Origin: SYAN01 sp049459795
GTDB taxonomy: Bacteria; Actinomycetota; Actinomycetes; Nanopelagicales; Nanopelagicaceae
Length of the DNA stretch: 10,803 nt
NCBI GenBank assembly: GCA_049459795.1
Contig: JBMUDS010000031.1
Location: 1-10,803, forward strand
Direction: 5' to 3'
Positions 6,264-10,803 of the stretch are shown here, piece by piece; position 1 is the first letter of the stretch, and each line of letters begins with the position of its first letter. The notes under the pieces were generated by a model. That model did no database searches. It saw nothing but the letters and a program-made list of their open reading frames with translations, and was not told the DNA's origin. Made by a program: the position numbers and the translations under genes.

Positions 6264-7643
6264 ATGAACACTTCCCCCGGTTACGCGATCACGATCCGCA
6301 TCGAAGGAAAACCTGAATTCCAACCTGTCGCTGAGATCAGCACCATCATCTCCCGTGAAGGGGCGATGGTCACTGCGATCGACGTCGTTGACTCGCAACT
6401 CGATCTCGTCGTCATCGACGTAACCTGCGATACCGTCAATCAAGAACATGCCGAGAAAGTGACAGCTGCTTTAAGCGCATCACCTATCCTAAACGTTCGT
6501 AAAGTCTCGGATCGCACGTTCTTGCTTCACTTGGGTGGAAAACTTGAGGTCAATTCGAAGGTCCCGCTGAAAAATCGTGACGATCTCTCTCGTGCCTACA
6601 CCCCTGGCGTCGCTCGAATCTGCCAAGCGATCGCAAAAGATAAGAGCGATGCGAGGCGTCTTACTATCAAGCGCAACACTGTCGCAGTCGTCACTGACGG
6701 TTCTGCAGTCTTAGGTCTTGGAAATCTTGGACCAGAGGCGGCCCTACCTGTGATGGAGGGTAAGGCAGCGCTCTTCAAGCGATTCGCAGATGTCGACGCC
6801 TGGCCGGTCTGCCTTGATACTCAAGATACCGATGAGATCGTCCGTACCGTTCAATTGATCGCGCCTGTTTATGGGGGCATCAATCTCGAAGATATCTCAG
6901 CGCCACGTTGCTTTGAGATCGAAGCGAGACTCCGCGAACTTCTTGATATTCCCGTCTTTCATGATGACCAACATGGAACTGCGGTTGTTGTCTTGGCCGC
7001 ACTGCGCAACGCACTCAAGTTAGTGAGCAAGGAACTCCCTGATTGCAAGATCGTGCTCAATGGTGCAGGAGCTGCAGGAACCGCGATCGCACGTCTACTC
7101 ATACTCGCCGGAGCGAAGAACATCATCGGCTTCGATTCTGCAGGCGTCATCGATCACACCCGTGAAGCGACCAATGAGATGCGCAAGTGGTTCATAGAGA
7201 ATTGCAATCCACATCACTTCAGCGGAACGCTCTCGGAAGCGATGCAAGAGGCAGATATCTTCATCGGGGTGAGCGCCCCGAATGTGCTCACGGAATCGGA
7301 TGTCGCTTCCATGGCCAAGGGTTCGATCATCTTCGCGCTTGCAAACCCTGATCCCGAGATCGACCCCGTCATCGCGCGTAAACACGCTTCGGTTGTTGCG
7401 ACGGGAAGAAGCGATCAACCGAATCAGATCAATAACGTCCTAGCTTTCCCAGGGATCTTTAGAGGACTTCTCGATGCTGGAGCACGGCAGATAACGGATG
7501 AGATCCTTGTCTCTTGTGCTGATGCGATCGCATCATGCGTCAGCGAATCACAATTGAATGCTTCCTTCATCGTGCCGAGTGTCTTTGATAGCAACGTAGT
7601 GAAAGCAGTTGCAGAGGCCGTTCGTACCCACACTAAGGAATAG
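6264..7643 (+). CDS. Malic enzyme with N-terminal ACT domain, probably NAD-dependent
   Basis: 459 residues; oxidatively decarboxylates malate to pyruvate, linking the TCA cycle to pyruvate metabolism. Residues about 6-85 form an ACT-type regulatory domain (AITIRIEGKPEFQPVAEIST), which in related proteins binds small effectors; none can be named here. The catalytic part shows AYTPGVA with Y112, MEGKAALFK with K167 as general base, metal ligands E209-D210 (NLEDI) and D235 (FHDDQHGTA). The dinucleotide fold is GAGAAG at 267-272, followed by D291 (GFDSAGVI) at the end of the second strand, consistent with NAD rather than NADP, though this is weak evidence. LANPDPEI at 359-366 and SDQPNQINNVLAFPG at 383-397 are standard. 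The short type (about 400-470 residues) is the usual form in Actinobacteria. The ATG has only a weak AGAGA upstream. Rich in GATC, with three copies of GCGATCGC. Confidence 0.93.
   Translation: MNTSPGYAITIRIEGKPEFQPVAEISTIISREGAMVTAIDVVDSQLDLVVIDVTCDTVNQEHAEKVTAALSASPILNVRKVSDRTFLLHLGGKLEVNSKVPLKNRDDLSRAYTPGVARICQAIAKDKSDARRLTIKRNTVAVVTDGSAVLGLGNLGPEAALPVMEGKAALFKRFADVDAWPVCLDTQDTDEIVRTVQLIAPVYGGINLEDISAPRCFEIEARLRELLDIPVFHDDQHGTAVVVLAALRNALKLVSKELPDCKIVLNGAGAAGTAIARLLILAGAKNIIGFDSAGVIDHTREATNEMRKWFIENCNPHHFSGTLSEAMQEADIFIGVSAPNVLTESDVASMAKGSIIFALANPDPEIDPVIARKHASVVATGRSDQPNQINNVLAFPGIFRGLLDAGARQITDEILVSCADAIASCVSESQLNASFIVPSVFDSNVVKAVAEAVRTHTKE
7520..7535. repeat. 16-bp perfect palindrome containing GCGATCGC
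   Basis: TGATGCGATCGCATCA inside the malic enzyme gene reads the same on both strands. It holds one of five GCGATCGC octamers in the window (4172-4179, 6194-6201, 6627-6634, 7083-7090, 7524-7531). The copy at 4172 is extended to a 12-bp palindrome (4170-4181). All five are inside coding sequence. Confidence 0.6.
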
Positions 7644-7646
7644 AGC

Positions 7647-8153
7647 TCAAGAACTCGCAGGTCGCTCCGGCCCTTTGTGGAACTTGCTATAGGCAAAGAT
7701 GATGGGTGAACGATCAGAGGAAGTCATAGCGGTGACTTCACCCAAGATGATGGTGTGATCAAGGGTCTTCACAGTCTCAGTCGTATTACATTCGAGTCGA
7801 GCGACCACTCCATCGAGAATCGGTGTTCCAGCATCTGAAATGGCACAGTTCAATCCCTCGTACTTATCCACTACTCCTTTGCGTGCGAATCGATCGATGA
7901 GGTCTTGCTGATCATCGGCTAAGAAGTGAACCGCCCAGTTCTTAGCATCGATCCAATGTTGGTGGTTACTGGATGCGTGATCGACGGTCCAAAGAAGTAA
8001 CTTTCCAGCAAGCGAGATGGATGTGAGAGAGTTACATAGAATTCCGATTTTTCGGCCATCTTCAAGACGAGTGGTGATGATGGCGACTCCGGTCGGCCAT
8101 GACGACATGACTTTGCGAAACGCTTGTGGATCTATTGCAACAGAAGAATTCAT
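7647..8153 (-). CDS. Flavin-reductase-like FMN-binding protein
   Basis: 168 residues covering one flavin reductase-like split-barrel domain (DIM6/NtaB-like). Recognisable segments are FRKVMSSWPTGVAIITTR near the N-terminus, CNSLTSISLAGKLLLW (the usual S/T-rich flavin-phosphate loop), AVHFLADDQQDLIDRFA, ARLECNTTETVKTLDHTIILGEV (GDH of the family is LDH here) and PIIFAYSKFHKG. Members reduce FMN with NAD(P)H for a partner monooxygenase or act as flavoproteins themselves; no partner oxygenase is in the window. The start is ATG 8151-8153 with GAGG 8 bases upstream; an earlier in-frame ATG at 8169-8171 has no SD. The DUF2231/cytochrome b5 gene ends 30 bp upstream on the same strand, so they likely share a transcript. 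Its stop lies 3 bp from the stop of the converging malic enzyme gene. Confidence 0.87.
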   Translation of the reverse strand: MNSSVAIDPQAFRKVMSSWPTGVAIITTRLEDGRKIGILCNSLTSISLAGKLLLWTVDHASSNHQHWIDAKNWAVHFLADDQQDLIDRFARKGVVDKYEGLNCAISDAGTPILDGVVARLECNTTETVKTLDHTIILGEVTAMTSSDRSPIIFAYSKFHKGPERPASS

Positions 8154-8183
8154 GTGAGGGGCCTCAGCCATAAGGGGTGAAGC

Positions 8184-8957
8184 CTACTTCAGACGTCCGA
8201 TCTTGAGGGTCTCCAACCACTCACTCGGCTCGCGTTGTCCATCATGCTCATCAAGATAATCCTCTGTCGCATTGACTCCACACATCTCTTTGATCGCTTC
8301 GGATCCAGCCGGATGACGACCAGCAAAAGTGGTCACGTCATAAACGAAGCCATTGACGATGGTCCAGCAATCAGTTGCGGTGTTATGCGCTGCGACTTCT
8401 TCGACTGTATACCGATCAAGGCTTAATGCCAAAGGTACTTTCGCGGCCGCGTAACGATCCTTCCATACGGCTTCTGCGCCGGAGTGGCCCACAAGTATGG
8501 TGACAGCAATTGTCACAACACTCAATAGACCAACAAGTATTCGAAGCACTCGTTCAAGCGATGGGATATCAAGATAAAAGGCCAGGAAGAAGTAAGCGCT
8601 GGTGAATACCAATAAAGAAATCGCTAGAGGGACCAAGTTATTCCCCCACTCTGCATGTAGCTCCGGTAATCCCACCGCTGCTGACAATGAGTCTCCCGAG
8701 GACTTTGCCACAAGGACTGAAACTGTTGCTACGGCTAGCAGTGACAAGAGCGGACGATGCAACCGTCTCAGCCAATCCATTCTGAATGGCAACAGGAGAA
8801 GTCCGAGCGCTAGTAATGGCAACAAGATGACGACGGCATGAACAACTAGTGGATGAGCAGGAAGATCACCAATAGAGGCCCAAAAGCCATGGGGAAGGAA
8901 AAAGACTACGAGGACCGAAAATAGTGAGAGGGCGACAATGGCTAGAAACTTCCTCAT
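8184..8957 (-). CDS. Five-TM DUF2231-like protein fused to a cytochrome b5 domain
   Basis: Membrane protein of 257 residues. Five hydrophobic segments at about 4-22, 37-57, 69-85, 107-129 and 137-157. The second begins LPAHPLVVHAVVILLP (H35, H40), the His-rich signature of DUF2231-type membrane proteins; H101 (LHAEWGN) and H158 (VGHSGAE) are further candidate heme or metal ligands. Residues 183-257 are a cytochrome b5 domain: YTVEEVAAHNTATDCWTIV, VYDVTTFAGRHPAG with axial H215, and second axial H238 (YLDEHDG). Positive charges in MRK, RMDWLRRLHR and ERVLR place those loops inside, so the C-terminal heme domain should face outside. The family suggests electron transfer; acceptor and donor are unknown. 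The ATG at 8955-8957 follows GGAGAAGG at 6 bases. First gene of a pair with the flavin-reductase-like gene. Confidence 0.85.
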   Translation of the reverse strand: MRKFLAIVALSLFSVLVVFFLPHGFWASIGDLPAHPLVVHAVVILLPLLALGLLLLPFRMDWLRRLHRPLLSLLAVATVSVLVAKSSGDSLSAAVGLPELHAEWGNNLVPLAISLLVFTSAYFFLAFYLDIPSLERVLRILVGLLSVVTIAVTILVGHSGAEAVWKDRYAAAKVPLALSLDRYTVEEVAAHNTATDCWTIVNGFVYDVTTFAGRHPAGSEAIKEMCGVNATEDYLDEHDGQREPSEWLETLKIGRLK

Positions 8958-8963
8958 CCTTCA

Positions 8964-8976
8964 CCTTCTCCGAAGG
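8964..8976 (-). promoter_or_regulatory. Small hairpin over the ribosome binding site of the cytochrome b5 gene
   Basis: On the reverse strand CCTTC, three bases GGA, then GAAGG form a 5-bp stem that contains the SD sequence (GGAGAAGG) of the gene starting at 8957. It could lower translation initiation until opened, but it is short and may be incidental. Confidence 0.25.
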
Positions 8977-8978
8977 CA

Positions 8979-9006
8979 ATAGTCTCCAAAATCCGCACCG
9001 CGACAA
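8979..9006 (-). promoter_or_regulatory. Candidate promoter for the cytochrome b5/flavin reductase pair
   Basis: On the reverse strand TTGTCG (bases 9006-9001) and GACTAT (8984-8979) are separated by 16 bases, giving a short leader that contains the SD. The match is moderate. It sits back to back with the candidate -10 of the forward gene. Confidence 0.3.
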
Positions 9007-9008
9007 TC

Positions 9009-9014
9009 TACTAT
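9009..9014 (+). promoter_or_regulatory. Candidate -10 element for leaderless PhnB-like gene
   Basis: TACTAT ends 6 bases before the GTG at 9021 and no SD is present, so the transcript could begin at the start codon. No clear -35 is seen. Confidence 0.35.
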
Positions 9015-9020
9015 TTGATC

Positions 9021-9503
9021 GTGGAGTTAACGACCTGCCTCTGGCTTGATGGGAAGGCTCGAGAAGCTGCCACTTTCTACACCAGCATCTTTCCTGATAG
9101 TCGCCTCAAAGATAACTGGATTGCACCCACCGATACTCCAGGAAATCGCCAGGGCGAGGAAATCGTGGTCGAATTTGAGATGTTCGGCAGACCTTTCATT
9201 GCTCTCAATGGTGGTCCACAGTTCAAATTCAACGAAGCAATCTCCTTGCAGATTCCATGCAACAACCAAGAGGAGATTGATACCTACTGGCGACTCTTGA
9301 CGGAGAATGGTGGTCAAGAAAGTCAATGTGGCTGGCTCAAGGACAGGTTTGGACTTTCCTGGCAAGTCACATCTCCAGAGATGAACAAGTACATCAATGG
9401 CCCTGAGGCTGAAGGTGCAAAGCGTGCGACTGAGGCGATGTTGAAGATGCGCAAAATTGATCTCAAGGAATTAGAGCGAGCCTATATTGGAGCAAAACCC
9501 TAG
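9021..9503 (+). CDS. PhnB-like VOC-superfamily protein
   Basis: About 160 residues with the fold pattern of the PhnB / '3-demethylubiquinone methyltransferase-like' branch of the vicinal oxygen chelate superfamily. Signatures are LTTCLWLDGKAREAATFYTS at the N-terminus (the usual 'CLWFDGQAEEA..FY' pattern), IFPDSR, a central strand with FEMFGRPFIALNGGP, and CGWLKDRFGLSWQVTSPEM near the end. Despite the family name, these are rarely methyltransferases; function here is unknown and a small-molecule or antibiotic-binding role is only a possibility. The start is uncertain: GTG at 9021 fits a leaderless mRNA behind TACTAT, whereas in-frame TTG at 9015 would add two residues. Its stop overlaps that of the converging GNAT gene within CTAG. 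GATC is nearly absent, unlike genes to the left. Confidence 0.82.
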   Translation: MELTTCLWLDGKAREAATFYTSIFPDSRLKDNWIAPTDTPGNRQGEEIVVEFEMFGRPFIALNGGPQFKFNEAISLQIPCNNQEEIDTYWRLLTENGGQESQCGWLKDRFGLSWQVTSPEMNKYINGPEAEGAKRATEAMLKMRKIDLKELERAYIGAKP

Positions 9504-10075
9504 TTTCTCTTTGTCTCCCTACTTAACTTCTTTTCCATGAATTCCTCTTTCAACATGGCATACAGCCACATGTCACACCATTCTCCTTTGAGGAACTCTG
9601 ACTGCCGGAATTCTCCTTCAAGTCTCATACCAAGCTTCTTGGCAAGCATCGCAGAATTAAGGGCTCTTGTATCTATCTCCGCTACAACTCGATGAAAGTC
9701 ATTAGCGGTGAAGGCGTATTCGAGAATCGCCGAGGAAGCTTCGAAGGCGTATCCCATTCTTTGATAGTCCTGATGTGTTACCCATCCGACTACTCCGCAC
9801 TTGTCTTCCAAGGATTTGACACCGAGATTTGATTGACCAATGATTTTTCCGCCATCTTTCATTTCCCACACCAAGACGAAGTACTTACCATCCGCATTCA
9901 AGTCAAAAGTCGAGAGCTTAAGAGTCTTCTCGATATGTTGGCGAACTGTCTCTTCGTTACCTAATGGCCAAGGAATATATCTAACGATTTCTGAATTGGA
10001 CTGATACTCAAGCAGGTCGCCTGCGTCCAAAGGTGTCATTGGCCGCAAAATCAAACGCTCCGTTACAAGCTTCAC
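9500..10075 (-). CDS. GNAT-family N-acetyltransferase (RimJ/RimL type)
   Basis: 191 residues, single acetyltransferase domain. It opens with the RimJ/RimL pattern TERLILRPMTPLDAGDL (5-21). The acetyl-CoA loop is Q105-R-M-G-Y-A110 (HQDYQRMGYAFEASSAI), preceded by strand GVVGWVTH, and the end shows NSAMLAKKLGMRLEGEFR (140-157), the conserved 'N..S..vleKlGm..eG' segment. Such enzymes acetylate protein N-termini, antibiotics or small amines; the substrate is not readable. The start is GTG at 10073-10075 with AGGA 7 bases before it. The YciI-like gene ends 36 bp upstream on the same strand, so cotranscription is likely. The TAG stop shares bases 9501-9502 with the TAG of the converging PhnB-like gene. 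No GATC occurs in the gene. Confidence 0.9.
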   Translation of the reverse strand: MKLVTERLILRPMTPLDAGDLLEYQSNSEIVRYIPWPLGNEETVRQHIEKTLKLSTFDLNADGKYFVLVWEMKDGGKIIGQSNLGVKSLEDKCGVVGWVTHQDYQRMGYAFEASSAILEYAFTANDFHRVVAEIDTRALNSAMLAKKLGMRLEGEFRQSEFLKGEWCDMWLYAMLKEEFMEKKLSRETKRN

Positions 10076-10111
10076 GGAATGATCCTAAATCAAGTGACCG
10101 AGATTATTCTC

Positions 10112-10438
10112 CTACTTGATCTCACGAATCTCTTGTGGCCAACCGCATGCAATTGCAACCTTCGCTCCCCACTTCTTTGCTTCAATTTCGTTCTCAACTT
10201 CAATAATCGTCAATCCGCCAAGATAATCTCCACTCAAGGAAATAGGTGCCGTTATTTCTCCATTGGCATTAACTCCAATGGCTTTCTGAATATCCTCGTC
10301 AAGACCACCAGCAATAACCAAGACACCAGCTTCCTTCATGTCCTCAACTACAGCACGTGCCATAGGGCCACGTGCCTGAAACCAGTCAAGGCTGTGGTCA
10401 CCCACCCATTGTTGATGAAAGTAAATGATGAATTTCAA
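10112..10438 (-). CDS. YciI-like (YCII-related) small protein
   Basis: 108 residues fitting a ferredoxin-like alpha-beta barrel of the YCII-related family: first strand MKFIIYFHQQ, helix DWFQARGPMARAVVEDMKEA, strand VLVIAGGL, then SGDYLGGLTIIEVENEIEAKKWGAKV, where the family usually has 'DGPF.E.KE.lgGf.iiev.s.deA..wa', and ending PQEIREI. The DGPF tetrapeptide itself is not present, so it is a divergent member. Function is unknown; related proteins include dehalogenase-like and sigma-factor-associated members, but no ECF sigma gene is visible here. The start appears to be TTG at 10436-10438, because the first strand is already complete there and an in-frame stop lies 9 bases upstream; AGG is 8 bases before it. 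First visible gene of a probable unit with the GNAT gene. Confidence 0.78.
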   Translation of the reverse strand: MKFIIYFHQQWVGDHSLDWFQARGPMARAVVEDMKEAGVLVIAGGLDEDIQKAIGVNANGEITAPISLSGDYLGGLTIIEVENEIEAKKWGAKVAIACGWPQEIREIK

Positions 10439-10638
10439 AATTGATGCCTAGCTCCTCAAATAGTTGTGGGCGGTGAGAGTTTCGCCTTATTTCCTTATTT
10501 TTGAAAGAGATATGCGCTATTAAGTTTGGAACCAATGCCCAATATAGCCTGAATGGTCAAACATTAGAAGACTTGATGGAAAATTCTTTAATCAGCTTCA
10601 AGAAGAATTTGTGACTAGTCACTATTACTTGTTCAGGC
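10439..10638. other. AT-rich gap without a convincing gene
   Basis: Two hundred bases between the YciI-like gene and the reverse frame at the right edge. It should hold the promoter of the YciI/GNAT unit; a loose candidate on the reverse strand is TTGGTT and TATCTC 17 bases apart, too weak to call. A 12-bp palindrome GTGACTAGTCAC lies at 10611-10622. I see no RNA gene or terminator with a T-run. Confidence 0.5.
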
Positions 10639-10740
10639 TCAATCTATGACGCCTATGAACCATAAGACCACAGTTATTCCCAGCAGGGCGAAGATAATCT
10701 TCTCTGTCTGCCTTCCCTGCTTTCGTGATTCCTTCCTCAC
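10639..10740 (-). CDS. Candidate 33-residue single-TM protein, or 3' end of a longer gene
   Basis: From GTG at 10738-10740 to TGA at 10639-10641 the reverse strand encodes 33 residues: a very basic N-terminus (MRKESRKQGRQTEK), then a clean hydrophobic helix (IIFALLGITVVLWFIGVI) ending in Asp. AGGAG lies 7 bases upstream of the GTG (10748-10752), a near-ideal SD, and the basic/hydrophobic split is what a small inner-membrane protein with its N-terminus inside would show. The same frame stays open without a stop to the window edge (10803), adding 20 charged residues, so this may instead be the tail-anchored C-terminus of a gene that starts outside the window. No family recognised. Confidence 0.5.
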   Translation of the reverse strand: MRKESRKQGRQTEKIIFALLGITVVLWFIGVID

Positions 10741-10803
10741 TTCGTCTCTCCTGATGCTAATGGTCTGTTTGACCGTCCTGGCAATGAATGGCTGGCATTT
10801 ATT

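Noticed and set aside
10477..10614. Forward open frame with a TTG at 10501 and a protein-like translation (AIKFGTNAQYSLNGQTLEDL)
   Set aside because: No SD, only about 38 residues from the TTG, no recognised domain; AT-rich sequence makes such frames common. It could be a gene remnant but cannot be supported.
10611..10622. 12-bp palindrome GTGACTAGTCAC
   Set aside because: Two or three perfect 12-bp palindromes are expected by chance in a window this long, and there is no second copy or T-run to make it an operator or terminator.
1..10803. CRISPR array, tRNA/rRNA genes, transposase or integrase, toxin-antitoxin or defence system
   Set aside because: Looked for on both strands: no regularly spaced repeats, no cloverleaf with a TTCGA-type arm in gaps, no DDE/HNH/recombinase motifs in any convincing frame.

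Overview
The window looks like a compact, gene-dense chromosome segment of an actinobacterium of roughly 50% GC. The main evidence is the adjacent pair at 96-1916: a ribonuclease HI/histidine-phosphatase fusion (Rv2228c type) next to a coiled-coil C4 zinc-ribbon protein (Rv2229c type), which is an actinobacterial arrangement. Very short intergenic gaps, four convergent gene pairs with almost no space between stops, -10 hexamers lying directly before start codons (leaderless style), and a secreted protein with a Lys-rich two-cysteine tail fit a streamlined planktonic lineage such as the freshwater acI group (Nanopelagicales). That lineage assignment is inference, not proof.

Layout: (1) 1-77, the 3' end of a forward gene I cannot identify. 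(2) 96-1916, reverse: zinc-ribbon protein then RNase HI/phosphatase. (3) 2046-3842, forward: a 598-residue secreted protein of unknown function, transcribed divergently from region 2. (4) 3847-5543, reverse: tRNA adenosine deaminase tadA followed after 8 bp by a SulP anion transporter that lacks a STAS domain. (5) 5581-7643, forward: upp (uracil phosphoribosyltransferase) and an ACT-domain malic enzyme. (6) 7647-8957, reverse: a five-TM DUF2231-like protein fused to cytochrome b5, followed by a flavin-reductase-like protein. (7) 9021-10803: PhnB-like VOC protein (forward), YciI-like protein and GNAT acetyltransferase (reverse), and at the right edge a reverse reading frame ending in one transmembrane helix that may be a 33-residue small protein.

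The genes cover housekeeping functions (R-loop/primer RNA removal, wobble inosine formation, pyrimidine salvage, C4/C3 carbon flux), anion import, and a small membrane redox pair. There is no CRISPR array, transposase, integrase, rRNA or tRNA that I can see, and no obvious defence or biosynthetic system.

The most unusual features are: the uncharacterised secreted protein with its C-terminal two-Cys basic tail; the STAS-less SulP; a DUF2231-cytochrome b5 fusion whose heme domain is predicted to face outward; strong over-representation of GATC (about 12 per kb by eye), with five copies of the octamer GCGATCGC in the left 9 kb; and a sharp drop of GATC to about 2 per kb after position ~8960, which suggests that the right end has a different history.
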